Positions 9,396 through 19,691 of a stretch of DNA of 64,000 nt are shown in pieces. This stretch comes from Desulfobacteraceae bacterium (GTDB lineage Bacteria > Desulfobacterota > Desulfobacteria > Desulfobacterales > Desulfosalsimonadaceae), in assembly GCA_014237465.1 (NCBI GenBank), contig JABZFM010000002.1, forward strand, positions 124,001 through 188,000, in the 5' to 3' direction. The position numbers were made by a program, and so were the translations under genes. The stretch's first letter is position 1. Every line of letters begins with the position of its first letter. The notes under the pieces are model-generated. The model did not search any database and was not told where the DNA came from. It saw only the letters and a list, made by a program, of their open reading frames with translations.

Positions 9396-9573
9396 ATGAT
9401 GTTTATAAAAATTCTGATTCAAAATTGATTCGAATTTTTATTAATCATAATATCCCAACATAAAATCACCTGTTTTCCAATAACTCCCGGGTGCCTCCTG
9501 CTGAAATTTAAAGGACAGTTGCTGTTTTAATAACGTAAGTACTTTATTAACCAAAAAGTAAGGAGGGAAACAA

Positions 9574-10899
9574 ATGAAGAAACTGTTGATTTTATTTTTA
9601 GTGCTGTTTTTAGGCACGCCGGCGATTGCCGCTGATTGGACGGACAATCTCGAGATGGGTGGTGATGTAAGGTTCAGATGGTATAAGCTGAATAACATTT
9701 GGGATTTTGACGACACAAATAATTTTGATAATTGGGAGACATTTCGTCTGCGGACCCGGATTTTTGCCAAGGCAAAAGTCAGTGATGATATCTCCGGATT
9801 TGTTCGACTGGCCAACCAGACTTATGGAAATGGGGTTTCAGATGCGGGAGACAACGCCAGCAACAAGGTCTTTGTGGACAATGCCTACATCACTGTAGAC
9901 AATTTCTTTGGCTCAAACTTCAAATTCCAGGCCGGACGAATGAACCTGATGTATGGATCCGGGTTTGTCCTGTTTGACGGTAATTCACAGTTTGCATCAA
10001 CATCATTATATTTTGATGGTGTCAAACTCGCTATTCCGCTTGGCGACAAAATGGTTCTGGATGCCTTGTACTTTATAGACGAGGAGAACAAGAGAGCCAA
10101 TAACCCGGATAACGATATTACCCTGGGCGGCGCCTACCTCACCGCGCATTGCCCGGTAATGGGCAGCGATAAAGGCCAGCAGGAAATATATGCCCTCAAT
10201 CGCCGTGATGAATTCCTGAGCAAAGAGATCTGGATGTTCGGTCTTCGTTTGTCCGACAAATTTGAAAACGGCCTGGACTATTCCGGTGAAGTCGCCTATC
10301 AGGTGGGAGATTGGAACGACAGAGAAAATATTGACCAGGAAGCGCTTGGCTATAAACTGGATGCCGGTTTTACATTAAAAGACGCGCCCATGTCTCCCAG
10401 AATCTTCTGCGGCTATATGTCCCTGGATGGTGATGATCCGGATACCGAAGAAAATGAAAGATGGGATGTATTTTATGGCGGCTGGCCCCAGTTCGGCGAT
10501 CTCCTGGCCTGGAAATATGTCAATCTTCCCGGAACAGCAAACGCCATCACCGACTACGACCCCAACTGGGCGGAAGGCAGCACTAACATCGGCGAAGCGG
10601 TTTATTCCAATATTTCCATGGGAAGTGTCGGTATCGGCGCCAAACTGACAAGCAACCTTTCAGCAAAATTTACCTATGGACTCCTCACCGTTGATGAACC
10701 GGATTATATTGACCCCGACACAGGGTTAAAAGTTAAAAATGATGATGATTTCGGTGATTACTATCAGCTACAGGCAAAATACGGTTACTCAAAGAATCTG
10801 TCTTTTGCTATGTATATCGCCTCGATCGATCCGGGCGACGCTTTTAAAACTGATGATGATGCATTTGAATTTTTTGTTGAAACAAATTTAAAATTCTAA
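9574..10899 (+). CDS. outer-membrane porin, alginate-export-like beta-barrel
   Basis: 441 aa with a signal peptide (MKKLLILFLVLFLGTPAIAA, cleavage near residue 20) and a strong AAGGAGGG Shine-Dalgarno. The mature protein has alternating beta-strand patterning. It starts DWTDNLEMGGDVRFRWY and includes NWETFRLRTRIFAKAKV and FKFQAGRMNLMYGSGF, typical of alginate_exp/porin-like proteins. It ends in FFVETNLKF with a terminal Phe, the outer-membrane barrel signature. The transported substrate is unknown. It has its own hairpin terminator and sits downstream of a fatty-acid CoA ligase. Confidence 0.8.
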   Translation: MKKLLILFLVLFLGTPAIAADWTDNLEMGGDVRFRWYKLNNIWDFDDTNNFDNWETFRLRTRIFAKAKVSDDISGFVRLANQTYGNGVSDAGDNASNKVFVDNAYITVDNFFGSNFKFQAGRMNLMYGSGFVLFDGNSQFASTSLYFDGVKLAIPLGDKMVLDALYFIDEENKRANNPDNDITLGGAYLTAHCPVMGSDKGQQEIYALNRRDEFLSKEIWMFGLRLSDKFENGLDYSGEVAYQVGDWNDRENIDQEALGYKLDAGFTLKDAPMSPRIFCGYMSLDGDDPDTEENERWDVFYGGWPQFGDLLAWKYVNLPGTANAITDYDPNWAEGSTNIGEAVYSNISMGSVGIGAKLTSNLSAKFTYGLLTVDEPDYIDPDTGLKVKNDDDFGDYYQLQAKYGYSKNLSFAMYIASIDPGDAFKTDDDAFEFFVETNLKF

Positions 10900-10918
10900 G
10901 CATCTAAATTCTCACTTT

Positions 10919-10955
10919 AAAAAAGGCATGGCCGTTATGGCCATGCCTTTTTTTT
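10919..10955 (+). terminator. rho-independent terminator after porin
   Basis: AAGGCATGGCC, loop GTTAT, GGCCATGCC(TT) followed by T8. A long perfect stem 20 nt after the stop. Confidence 0.9.
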
Positions 10956-11075
10956 ATCCATAAAAATTTTTTATCCATAAAAATAACTGGTTAAATAAAA
11001 TTCCCCTTGAAGAATATCGAAATTTACTATAATAGAATAAATTGATCATACAAATCTAATGAGGGGGGCAGACCG

Positions 11076-11567
11076 ATGACTGATACCGGATTTATTAATG
11101 ACAATCAGGAAACCATTCAATACTTAAAAAAAATTCCGGCTTTTGAATGTTTTAACGAGCGGGATCTTGAAACGTTTATGAAATTCAGCGAGGTCAGAAC
11201 ATACAAGGAAAATGAAATCATCATAGAAGAAAACAGCCTGGATGACCGGGTATTCTATCTGATCACCGGAAAAGCAAAGGTCATAAAAAACGGCCGGGAA
11301 CTGATTATCCTGCGCCGCACCGGCGATGTTTTCGGCGAAATCGGTGTAGTGACCGGCATTGCACGGTCTGCTTCCGTTTATGCAACCGGGCCGACGACCT
11401 GCCTGATCGTCCGGACCTCTCAAATTGACAACCTGAATGAAGAGAACCGGCTGACATTTAAATACGTACTCTACAGAGGGTTTGCAGAGATTCTGGCCAA
11501 CCGCCTGAAAAGAACCACCGAAGAACTGATGGAGGCAAAAGCCGAAATTTCAAACCGCGAAGAATAG
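11076..11567 (+). CDS. cyclic nucleotide-binding domain protein (Crp-like, no DNA-binding domain)
   Basis: 163-aa single-domain protein. The cNMP-binding barrel spans about residues 20-130 with an intact phosphate-binding cassette, FGEIGVVTGIARSASVYA (Glu, then Arg-Ser-Ala). The C-terminus is an amphipathic helix (NRLKRTTEELMEAKAEISNREE) rather than a helix-turn-helix, so it is probably a stand-alone sensor or docking subunit. GAGGGGGG precedes the ATG. It is convergent with mpl. Confidence 0.85.
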   Translation: MTDTGFINDNQETIQYLKKIPAFECFNERDLETFMKFSEVRTYKENEIIIEENSLDDRVFYLITGKAKVIKNGRELIILRRTGDVFGEIGVVTGIARSASVYATGPTTCLIVRTSQIDNLNEENRLTFKYVLYRGFAEILANRLKRTTEELMEAKAEISNREE

Positions 11568-11631
11568 CCCAACCGATGCCCAGCACCACAAAAAGATCAA
11601 TACGTTCAATATTTGATTCGTACACCACCCA

Positions 11632-13059
11632 TTACAGCGCTTTCAGCAACCTCTCATGAATATTGTCAAATCCGCCGTTTGACATCACCAGCACCACGTC
11701 ACCGACTTGCGCTGATGCGGCCACAAAATCGATAATGGCATCCGTATCCGGAAAATAAACTGCCTCTTTGCCCTGTTTTTTGAGATCCTCGACCAGCTTT
11801 TCCGAGGAAAACCGGCAGTCTTCAGGAATCTTTTCAAGCAGGGGTGGTTTTCTGATACAGACAATATCCGCCATATCAAAAGCACGCGGATATTCATCCT
11901 GAAAAATATCGCGCATACTGGTATTGGTTCTGGGTTCAAATACGGCAATCAAACGGCCATCCGGATAAAAGGGACGAATCGCCCGTATGGTTTCCTTTAC
12001 TGCCGTGGGATGATGGGCAAAATCATCAATCACGGTCACGCCATTTTTAACTCCCCGGACCTCCTGGCGCCGCTTAACGCCGGCATAGGTTTCAAATGCT
12101 TTTGCGATCACATCCGATGAAATCCCCAGCTGATGGGCTGCCGCAGCTGCCGATAGGGCGTTGAACCGATTATGCGCACCGGGAAGCTTTATCTTAAATT
12201 CACCAAATACCTGACCGTTTTGCGACACTTCAAAACAGTTCCAGGGCAGTTTGACATAAAAACTTTCAATCCGCCACCGGGAACCGGGCTGAGATCCATA
12301 TCGTTGGACATTGGGAATATTAATATTTTTTCCTGCCAGCAGATCATCAATATTCTCATCCTGATCATAGGCGATCAAAGAACTTTGTGTTGAAATTTTA
12401 GCAATGAATTGATCAAAGGTCGCTTTAACATGGGATAAGTCATTAAAAATGTCTGCATGGTCGAACTCGACACTGGTCAATATGGCGACATACGGATCAA
12501 AGTGTAAAAATTTTGATTGCTTGTCAAAATAAGCGGTATCATATTCATCCCCTTCAAGCACCACATACCCGCCATTCCCCAACCGGTAATTGCCGTCAAA
12601 ATTGAGCAAAATCCCACCGATCATAAATGATGGATCCAGACCGGCCACGTAAAGGATCCAGGCAAGCATAGATGACGTGGTTGTTTTGCCATGTGTCCCG
12701 GTCACCAGTAATGCTTTTTTATCGGCAACAACAAAATGATTCAACGCCTGGGGCATGGAGCAGAAGCTCAACCCCATCTCATTGAGCTTTACCGCCTCCG
12801 GGTTGTCCTTACGGACCGCGTTGCCGACCACCACAAGATCCGGTCCGTATGCCAGGTTTTGTCCATCAAAACCTTCAAAAATAAAGACCCCTTTGCCCAT
12901 CAGAAACGTGCTCATGGGCGGGTAAACATTGGCGTCGGAACCGGTCACCGCATAGCCCAGATCTTTGAGCATACAGGCAAGCGCGCCCATCCCTGTTCCG
13001 CAAACTGCAATCAGATGAATGTTTTTTACATTATCCGGTATTGAATTCGCAGTTGACAT
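11632..13059 (-). CDS. mpl: UDP-MurNAc:L-Ala-gamma-D-Glu-meso-DAP ligase
   Basis: Murein-peptide recycling ligase attaching recovered tripeptide to UDP-MurNAc. 475 aa of the Mur ligase family: N-terminal UDP-binding IHLIAVCGTGMGALACMLKDLG, ATP-binding VTGTHGKTTTSSMLAWIL, then LEGDEYDTAYFD, HNRFNALSAAAAAHQLG and DDFAHHPTAVKETIRAIR in the C-terminal domain. The GDEYDTAYFDK segment is typical of Mpl rather than MurC. It sits upstream of hemL on the same strand but is read away from it; the 95-nt gap suggests separate promoters or weak coupling. Confidence 0.93.
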   Translation of the reverse strand: MSTANSIPDNVKNIHLIAVCGTGMGALACMLKDLGYAVTGSDANVYPPMSTFLMGKGVFIFEGFDGQNLAYGPDLVVVGNAVRKDNPEAVKLNEMGLSFCSMPQALNHFVVADKKALLVTGTHGKTTTSSMLAWILYVAGLDPSFMIGGILLNFDGNYRLGNGGYVVLEGDEYDTAYFDKQSKFLHFDPYVAILTSVEFDHADIFNDLSHVKATFDQFIAKISTQSSLIAYDQDENIDDLLAGKNINIPNVQRYGSQPGSRWRIESFYVKLPWNCFEVSQNGQVFGEFKIKLPGAHNRFNALSAAAAAHQLGISSDVIAKAFETYAGVKRRQEVRGVKNGVTVIDDFAHHPTAVKETIRAIRPFYPDGRLIAVFEPRTNTSMRDIFQDEYPRAFDMADIVCIRKPPLLEKIPEDCRFSSEKLVEDLKKQGKEAVYFPDTDAIIDFVAASAQVGDVVLVMSNGGFDNIHERLLKAL

Positions 13060-13154
13060 TGTGTCGTTTTGTTATCCTTTAGATATAAAGTTTACTTTAA
13101 GCTTTGCTTAATAGATAATTTATGCGGTCAAATTTTTTAATGTCATCATACAGA

Positions 13155-14450
13155 TCAGATATTACCCAGCTCGGTTAACACCTCTTCAGCCGCAAAAATG
13201 GTGTCATCAATATCCTGATCTGAATGCGCGGCAGAGATAAACAGGGCCTCAAACTGGGACGGCGCCAGATATATTCCCCGTTCAAACATCTTCCGATAAT
13301 ATGCGGCAAACTTGTCCAGGTCCGATGTTTTGGCATCGTCAAAATTTGCAACCGGCTGGTCTGTGAGAAAAAGGCCAACCATCGATCCCACACGGTTAAG
13401 CACTGCTTTTGTTCCAGTATTTGCGGCCGCCTGTTCAAGCCCTTGCGCCAGACGTGACGAGGATTTTTCCAAAGCTTCATAAAAGCCCGGTTTTTTGATT
13501 TCTTTGAGTATTGCAATCCCGGCTGCCATGGCAATGGGGTTTCCCGAAAGCGTTCCGGCCTGATACACCGGACCCTCCGGGGCCACCTGGGACATGATGT
13601 TCTCTTTGCCGCCATATGCGCCCACCGGCAAACCACCGCCGACAATTTTTCCAAAACAGGACATATCCGGGTCAATATTGTACAATGTTTGGGCACCGCC
13701 GTAAGAGACCCGGAATCCGGTCATCACTTCATCAAATATCAGCAGACTGCCGTGTTTTGCTGTTTCCTTCCGCAATATTTCAAGAAATCCTTTCGCGGGG
13801 GGCACCAGCCCCATATTCCCGGCCACCGGCTCAACAATAACAGCAGCAATTGAACCACCAGATTTTTCCATCACAGATGTAAATGTTTCTATGTCATTGT
13901 ATGGCAACGACAGGGTGTGGGCAATGACTGCCTCCGGGACTCCCGGACTTCCGGCAATGCCAAGCGTAGCCACTCCCGATCCGGCAGCAACCAAAAATGA
14001 ATCCGCATGCCCGTGATAGCATCCGTCAAATTTTACTATGGTATTCCGACCGGTGACGCCTCGGGCCACCCGAATGGCACTCATGGTGGCCTCCGTTCCG
14101 GAATTGACCATGCGGACTTTTTCAACCGACGGTACCGCGTTAATAATCATTTCCGCAAGTTCCACTTCAAGGTCCACCGGAGCCCCGAAACTGGTCCCCC
14201 GTTTTAAAACCTGTTCGATGGCGCTGATCACTGATGGATGAGAGTGCCCCAGAATCATCGGGCCCCATGAACCAATATAGTCAATATATTCATTGCCATC
14301 CGCATCGATCAGCTTTGATCCTGCAGCCTTTTCTATAAATACCGGGGACATTCCCACGGACCGGCAGGCACGGACCGGACTATTGACACCTCCCGGAATC
14401 ATTGATTTTGCCCGTTCGAACAGATTACCGGATTTCTGATATGTTTTCAT
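13155..14450 (-). CDS. hemL: glutamate-1-semialdehyde 2,1-aminomutase
   Basis: PLP enzyme forming 5-aminolevulinate in the C5 tetrapyrrole pathway. 431 aa with family landmarks: [83 protein letters not shown] and the PLP lysine in [24 protein letters not shown] precedes the ATG by about 7 nt. Full length. Tetrapyrroles would feed sirohaem and cytochromes, expected in a sulfate reducer. Confidence 0.95.
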   Translation of the reverse strand: MKTYQKSGNLFERAKSMIPGGVNSPVRACRSVGMSPVFIEKAAGSKLIDADGNEYIDYIGSWGPMILGHSHPSVISAIEQVLKRGTSFGAPVDLEVELAEMIINAVPSVEKVRMVNSGTEATMSAIRVARGVTGRNTIVKFDGCYHGHADSFLVAAGSGVATLGIAGSPGVPEAVIAHTLSLPYNDIETFTSVMEKSGGSIAAVIVEPVAGNMGLVPPAKGFLEILRKETAKHGSLLIFDEVMTGFRVSYGGAQTLYNIDPDMSCFGKIVGGGLPVGAYGGKENIMSQVAPEGPVYQAGTLSGNPIAMAAGIAILKEIKKPGFYEALEKSSSRLAQGLEQAAANTGTKAVLNRVGSMVGLFLTDQPVANFDDAKTSDLDKFAAYYRKMFERGIYLAPSQFEALFISAAHSDQDIDDTIFAAEEVLTELGNI

Positions 14451-14594
14451 AACGCATCTCTCCCTATTTTCAATCCTGTAAAACTGGTTGACATATTAAA
14501 TAATTTAGCGTTAGTCACGATAACAGAGGGTGCCTCTGTGGTCAAGGGGCCGTTTGGCGCAACAGACATAAATTTTATATGGTTAAACACTGCT

Positions 14595-15371
14595 ATGAAC
14601 AGACAAAAACAAATTGAGCAGTTTGCAAAATTTTCAACATATGTTCTCGGCCGGCACCCGGATGAATTCGGTCTCATACCGGATGATAACGGATATGTAA
14701 AAATCAAGGAATTTATCCAGGCGGTCACCGAAACAGATGGCTGGCGGCATGTTCGCAACAGCCATATTAATGACATGTTGCTGATGCTTGATAATCCGCC
14801 CATTGAAATTGACAAAAACCGCATCCGGGCCAAAGATAGGAGCCGGCTGAATCATTATATTGTATGTGAAAATCTGCCAAAACTATTATATGTCTGCATC
14901 AAGCATAAATCTTATCTGTCTGTGCTGGATAAAGGCGTTCATCCCACCGCGCATGCCGCCATTATTTGCAGCATGGATCCGGAAATGGCCGAAAGAATAG
15001 GCAGGCGAAGGGACAACCAGCCCATCGTATTAACTGTACATGTCCGAAAAATGCTGGACCTGGGTTTTACATTCCTTCATACCGGCGAACTGCTGTACCT
15101 GACAGACTTTATTCCAGCAGACTGTTTTATCGGGCCATCGCCGCCCAAAGAAGTGCCTGCCGCGAAAAAGAAGGATAAAAAACCGGATCCAATAGAGACC
15201 TACAAACAGCAGTCACAGGCTGGAACATTTACTTTATCAATGAATAAACCGCTTGGGGATAAACCGTCTGGAAAAAAATTCAAAGGCAAAAAGAAAGAAA
15301 AAGATTTAACCTGGAAAAACAATAAAAAAAAACTAAGAAGAGAAAAAAAACAATCCTGGCCGGACCAGTAA
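14595..15371 (+). CDS. kptA: KptA/Tpt1-like RNA 2'-phosphotransferase with Lys-rich tail
   Basis: Tpt1/KptA enzymes remove a 2'-phosphate from RNA using NAD+. The family's N-terminal motif is seen as LGRHPDEFGLIPDDNGYVKIKEFI (catalytic Arg-His). It is followed by NRIRAKDRSR (third-arginine region) and a C-terminal ADP-ribosyltransferase-like part with VHPTAHAAI, AERIGRRRDNQPIVL (fourth arginine) and FTFLHTGELLYLTDFIP. The usual HLS triad motif is altered. About 70 C-terminal residues are Lys-rich and unusual. A GTG at 14538 would add 19 residues; the ATG at 14595 fits the domain start better. Confidence 0.7.
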   Translation: MNRQKQIEQFAKFSTYVLGRHPDEFGLIPDDNGYVKIKEFIQAVTETDGWRHVRNSHINDMLLMLDNPPIEIDKNRIRAKDRSRLNHYIVCENLPKLLYVCIKHKSYLSVLDKGVHPTAHAAIICSMDPEMAERIGRRRDNQPIVLTVHVRKMLDLGFTFLHTGELLYLTDFIPADCFIGPSPPKEVPAAKKKDKKPDPIETYKQQSQAGTFTLSMNKPLGDKPSGKKFKGKKKEKDLTWKNNKKKLRREKKQSWPDQ

Positions 15372-15482
15372 TCCTTCTCTTCGTGAAGCTGTCAATTTTC
15401 GGGATATTTTTATCAATAAAAATAATTTGACATTCAAACCACAAATTGTTAAATGATGACTTTTTAAATTCATTGAAGATAT

Positions 15483-15559
15483 GGGCCGTTAGCTCAACTA
15501 GGCAGAGCACCTGACTCTTAATCAGTAGGTTGAAGGTTCGATTCCTTCACGGCCCACCA
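15483..15559 (+). tRNA. tRNA-Lys (CUU)
   Basis: 77-nt cloverleaf with encoded CCA. Acceptor stem GGGCCGT/ACGGCCC, anticodon loop CTCTTAA (anticodon CTT), T-loop TTCGATT. A TTGACA at 15427 is a possible -35 element. Confidence 0.95.
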
Positions 15560-15567
15560 AAAACATT

Positions 15568-15605
15568 AAAGGACATTAGGCACTTACGCCTGGTGTCCTT
15601 TTTTT
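15568..15605 (+). terminator. rho-independent terminator after tRNA-Lys
   Basis: AAAGGACATTAGGC and GCCTGGTGTCCTTT form a stem of about 14 bp (two G-U pairs) with a 6-nt loop and a T-run. Confidence 0.8.
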
Positions 15606-15728
15606 GATTGGGTGAATTTTTTGGGAAATCTTACACGTTTCTTACGACATAAAATCAAAAAGCATAGATTCCTATGGAGTTTCAAATTGATTTTAATACT
15701 CCCGACCGGGAGCTTCATATCATATCCC

Positions 15729-15935
15729 TCAACCGACGGGCGTGCAGGACGGTGGGGTCGCCCCGCCGCCATATCCGCCGGGAACCTTTAGCGTTACTTT
15801 GCTTCCGGCTGACATGAGCTTTTGAACATATTCATGGTTACACTCAGGACATTCCGGATTTTTGTCATCTGAAGGGAATATCAGTCTTTCAAATTTTTTA
15901 CCGCACTTTTTACATTCAAACTCATATATAGGCAT
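15729..15935 (-). CDS. FmdB-family zinc ribbon protein
   Basis: 68 aa starting MPIYEFECKKCGKKFERL, with two CxxC pairs (CKKC, CPEC) forming a zinc ribbon, then a Gly/Pro-rich tail. FmdB_Zn_ribbon (CxxC_CxxC_SSSS) proteins are small regulatory-type proteins of unclear function. AAGGAGAG lies 8 nt before the ATG. A second member of the family is at 48540. Confidence 0.85.
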   Translation of the reverse strand: MPIYEFECKKCGKKFERLIFPSDDKNPECPECNHEYVQKLMSAGSKVTLKVPGGYGGGATPPSCTPVG

Positions 15936-16188
15936 TTATTCATCTCTCCTTGTATTAGTTAATATCATTCAACCCGAACTTTTCATTAAAATCCAGGCTG
16001 AACTATTTACAAAAAATATAAATCCGCATTTTCGAAAGTCAAGCATTAATGCCCTTGATACCGCAGAGAAAATATATAATAACCGTGTCGCCGAGAATCT
16101 CGACAATATTGATCAACAGGTTGTAGGTTTCATATCGCCACCTGGAAAATCAGGATCAAAGGCTCTCCTTTGCTGATGCAGAAATTTG

Positions 16189-16228
16189 CCGGATGTTTTC
16201 CCTCTTAACCGGATGTTTTCCCTCATAA
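16189..16228 (+). repeat. 20-bp tandem duplication
   Basis: CCGGATGTTTTCCCTC is followed by TTAA in the first copy and ATAA in the second: two adjacent 20-bp units with one mismatch. The rest of 15936-16300 shows no gene. A TTGACA at 16253 may be the -35 box of tRNA-Pro. Confidence 0.7.
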
Positions 16229-16299
16229 TTGATCAATCGGCACATTCACATCTTGACATATCAAAATCAGGGTGCTAATTGATTGTTACTTTTTTAGTG

Positions 16300-16422
<123 letters not shown>

Positions 16423-16557
16423 TCAAATCCCAAAAGGGGCCAATTGGGTGACCAATTTAACATTACTTGGACCAAAATAACCGCATAACCAGCATTAAAA
16501 AAATTCATACGCAACACCATTCGAACTATTTTGAGACAACTGTTATTTTTTACCTCT

Positions 16558-16629
16558 TCACTCCTCCAGATCCCCCCTCTCTTACAAACCCATTACAATT
16601 CACAGCAATATTTTTCTTAAAACTCAACC
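16558..16629 (+). repeat. att-proximal sequence shared with 4965-5038
   Basis: The partner of the tRNA-fMet-proximal stretch, with CAATTCACAG.AATATT.TTCTTAAA as its best-conserved part. No gene is seen between 16423 and 16745 apart from this and the candidate arm site. Confidence 0.45.
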
Positions 16630-16745
16630 CAGTGGGGGCTAACGACAAAGCTCAGACGTCGCAAACAGTGAAGTTGTTTTTGTGATCGGGCTTCAGTGAG
16701 TGGTTGACTATCCAGTGTGCCTATTGTGACTTAAAAGGAACAGAA

Positions 16746-17135
16746 CTATTCCACGTATTCAATGATGTCTGCATTAAGAATGATCTTCGGGATAGAGAAG
16801 AGGATGAAGTACCTGAAGGATTTGTCTTCCGTCTGGTTCACCAGAGCAATAGCCTTCCCCTCCAGTGGGACGCTCACAGATTTGTATAGTTGGATCTTCG
16901 CCTCTGAGAAACTCGGACTCATAATAGGAATAAACCCGAAAAGGAAAAACCCCGTACTCTCCCCCTGAGCCGCTACCTCGATGATGCGATAGTTCTTGCA
17001 GGATAGTGACACTCCTACGTCAGTAGATTGGCCCTTCATAAATCCGGAACCGCTTTCACAGCCCGTAAAGAATGCAGTGAAGACGATCAGAACAGCAATC
17101 AGGGTTGCTCCTTTCGAGACACTTCTTATAGTCAT
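16746..17135 (-). CDS. small lipoprotein, possibly DUF6567-like
   Basis: 129 aa. The N-terminus MTIRSVSKGATLIAVLIVFTAFFTGC is a lipoprotein signal peptide with the lipid-acceptor cysteine near residue 26. The mature part has a region around FFLFGFIPIMSPSFSEAKIQLY followed by KAIALVNQTEDKSFRYFILF and ADIIEYVE, reminiscent of DUF6567 proteins; that family call is from memory and tentative. A perfect AGGAGG lies 7 nt before the ATG. It is probable cargo of the tRNA-Pro element. Confidence 0.7.
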   Translation of the reverse strand: MTIRSVSKGATLIAVLIVFTAFFTGCESGSGFMKGQSTDVGVSLSCKNYRIIEVAAQGESTGFFLFGFIPIMSPSFSEAKIQLYKSVSVPLEGKAIALVNQTEDKSFRYFILFSIPKIILNADIIEYVE

Positions 17136-17347
17136 TCTTGGTCCTCCTGTGGGGTTTCTCGCGGTATCAATTTTTTTACCCGTTTGTGATGTGAGTTGAG
17201 ATAATATTAAACTAATACTTAAAAAAAACAGAAAAGCAAATACTTAATTTTAAATTACAGAATTAATTTTTATTTTCCGAATACCATAATGAAACACAAT
17301 TAGTCAGCTGATAACTGGCGAGTATTGGCTCCGAATAAATGGGGTGT

Positions 17348-17431
17348 TTAGAATTCCTTATTGATTAGGATTGGCGGCATGACTTTGGCGGTGTCACGAC
17401 TTCCATCATTATAGTGAAGATTGTCTGTCAT
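17348..17431 (-). CDS. possible 27-aa ORF with strong ribosome-binding site
   Basis: MTDNLHYNDGSRDTAKVMPP plus seven residues. AAGGAGG lies 8 nt upstream of the ATG. It could be the 5' end of a decayed gene or a short peptide; no homologue is recognised. The remainder of 17136-17741 is AT-rich without a gene. Confidence 0.25.
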   Translation of the reverse strand: MTDNLHYNDGSRDTAKVMPPILINKEF

Positions 17432-17741
17432 AGGTTCTTCCTCCTTCTTGCCCATGTGGTACTTTCCCAGAGGAAGAGCCTATTTTATTTCTCTCCGGAA
17501 CGGTAGAACCTTTCCGGGTCCACCATTAGAAATGATGGCTTAATATCGAAGTTATATATAGAGAATTAGCAACAATTTTATAAAATTAATTTAAAAAAAG
17601 TAAATTAATTTCTTTTAATTAAAGGCAAAATAATGCTACTATGCCCAAAAAAATTGATTTTGAATAAAAACTAAAAATATTATATAAAATCAATAATATT
17701 TGTGTTTTGTAATAGGAAAATTTCATAAAAAAGGAAATGTT

Positions 17742-19691
17742 ATGAAGAAATCCATCTCAACTATTCTTTTTATTATTGTTTTTGCACTTTCTTTTAACGT
17801 CCCTGCATGGTCTCAAACTCAAAAAGATATTCCGAAAGTTAGAGCAGAAAACTTTATAACTGGAATAACCATTGCCCAGGCAAATCCTCCTCAATCTCCA
17901 ACAGGTGTTAGCGCCAGTGACGGAACTTTTTCCAACCAAGTTCAAGTAACATGGAATATCATACCGGCTGCGACTACATATTTAATTTACCGAGCCGAAT
18001 TACCTTCATCAAAAGGTGGGAAATCTGTTCAAATTGCACAGACTAATGAAACTAATTTTACAGATGATTCAGTAAACAACGGAACGAGATATTATTATTG
18101 GATAAAAGCAAAAAACACTGGGGGTATCAGTAAATTCAGCGCTTTTGATACAGGTTACTGTGGTGCATACGGATCAAAACCAGCAACCCCTTCAAATATC
18201 GAAGCCACAGACGGTCTCCCATCAAACAAAATTATTATCACGGGGTATGAAGTCCCTGATGCAACTATCTATGAAATTTATCGAGCAAATATTCCTGTAT
18301 TTTTTGGGGGGCAGATTCAGAGCATCGGGATCACCTCTAATACCACTTTTGACGATACCACATCAGAAACCGGTAACCGTTACTATTACTGGGTTAAATC
18401 AAGAAATTCATGGGGAGTCAGTAATTACAGCTTGTTTGACACAGGATATCGTGGAATTGCTTTATCTTCTCCTTCGGCGCCTCAAAGTTTGTCTGCTACA
18501 GAAGGGACACCTTTAAATATTACCCTTTCTTGGAATACTGTTGATGATGCATTAGTTTATGAAATTTGGAGAGCGAATAATCCAGTTAGTGCCGGTGGAA
18601 AACCCAAACGAATAAATATCATCAGCAGCACTTTGCAATCATATAGCGATACTTTAGTGAGTTCTGGCAACACATATTATTATTGGGTTAAAGCAAGAAA
18701 TTCATGGGGATCAAGCAGCTATAGCAGCTATGATTCAGGTTATTGCCGTGGCGCGTTAAATTCTATGACAATATCGCCTGATGACAGTTCGATTTTCGTG
18801 GGAGATACTTTACAATATAGTGCCACGGGATATTTTGAAGATGGATCATCAAGTGAAATAACAGAGCAAGTAACTTGGCGATCATCCAATAAAGATATCG
18901 CATCTTTTTGCGATAAATCGTTAGATCAGAATTGTGAAGATGGGTTAGTTATTGGAAGTAATGAAGGAAATGTTTTAATTACCGCTTCGATAGGGGATTG
19001 GGGTTTAACAGATAATAGTAATTTATCTGTGATTTTTGATCCCAACGCACCTGCGGATATTGAAGTTAACGCCTTTCCAAATACGATTATCAGCAATAAT
19101 TTTGATGCATCAGATATTGATGTGACCGTAATTCCAATTGACACAGTATCTGGGGAAATTGTAGATGGCACACAAGTTGATTTTAAAGTAATTTCCGGGA
19201 ATGCTAATTTAAATTCCAATACGAAATATACTGTAAACGCAAAAGTGACAAATTCCTTAAAATCTTCACGATCGGGTTCAATAAGCCTTCAAGTCAAAGT
19301 AAATGAAACAGATGTTGCAAAACTTATCGATATTGATGTTGTATCAAAATATTCCTCAATGTTTGAGACTATACCTGCTTCAAGTTCTGTATATATCAAT
19401 GGGTATTACCAAGCAGGATCATCATTTGGATTAACAATAACCAATAAATCTAATCGCATTTTCACTCTTAAAAAATCCGAGTTATGGAATGGAAACGATT
19501 TTCTTGGAGAATCGACTGAAAAAGATTTATTAAGTGGCGGCCAGCTGGATGCATTTGAATCATCGGGAATGCAATTTACTTTATTAAGTCTTACAAAAGA
19601 TGAAGGCATAACTTTTAAATATTATCTCATCGATCAAATTTCATATGATAGCTTTATAGTTGAATATGATTTTAAAATTAAAATTTATTGA
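17742..19691 (+). CDS. secreted protein with three FN3-like repeats and a Big_2-type Ig domain
   Basis: 649 aa. Signal peptide MKKSISTILFIIVFALSFNVPAWS, then three repeats of about 95 aa, each ending in a variant of YYYWVKARNSWG..S.YS..D.GY (about residues 40-335; fibronectin-III-like). A bacterial Ig-like (Big_2) domain follows (IFVGDTLQYSATGYFEDGSSSEIT...VTWRSSN), then an unrecognised C-terminal region. AAAAAGGAAATGTT precedes the ATG at 17742; an in-frame TTG at 17700 is less likely. Strongly AT-rich, suggesting recent transfer. Probably a cell-surface or secreted binding protein carried as element cargo. Confidence 0.82.
   Translation: MKKSISTILFIIVFALSFNVPAWSQTQKDIPKVRAENFITGITIAQANPPQSPTGVSASDGTFSNQVQVTWNIIPAATTYLIYRAELPSSKGGKSVQIAQTNETNFTDDSVNNGTRYYYWIKAKNTGGISKFSAFDTGYCGAYGSKPATPSNIEATDGLPSNKIIITGYEVPDATIYEIYRANIPVFFGGQIQSIGITSNTTFDDTTSETGNRYYYWVKSRNSWGVSNYSLFDTGYRGIALSSPSAPQSLSATEGTPLNITLSWNTVDDALVYEIWRANNPVSAGGKPKRINIISSTLQSYSDTLVSSGNTYYYWVKARNSWGSSSYSSYDSGYCRGALNSMTISPDDSSIFVGDTLQYSATGYFEDGSSSEITEQVTWRSSNKDIASFCDKSLDQNCEDGLVIGSNEGNVLITASIGDWGLTDNSNLSVIFDPNAPADIEVNAFPNTIISNNFDASDIDVTVIPIDTVSGEIVDGTQVDFKVISGNANLNSNTKYTVNAKVTNSLKSSRSGSISLQVKVNETDVAKLIDIDVVSKYSSMFETIPASSSVYINGYYQAGSSFGLTITNKSNRIFTLKKSELWNGNDFLGESTEKDLLSGGQLDAFESSGMQFTLLSLTKDEGITFKYYLIDQISYDSFIVEYDFKIKIY

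Noticed and set aside
15862-16176. 104-aa plus-strand ORF overlapping the FmdB gene start
   Set aside because: No ribosome-binding site or recognisable domain, and it is partly antisense to the FmdB zinc ribbon.
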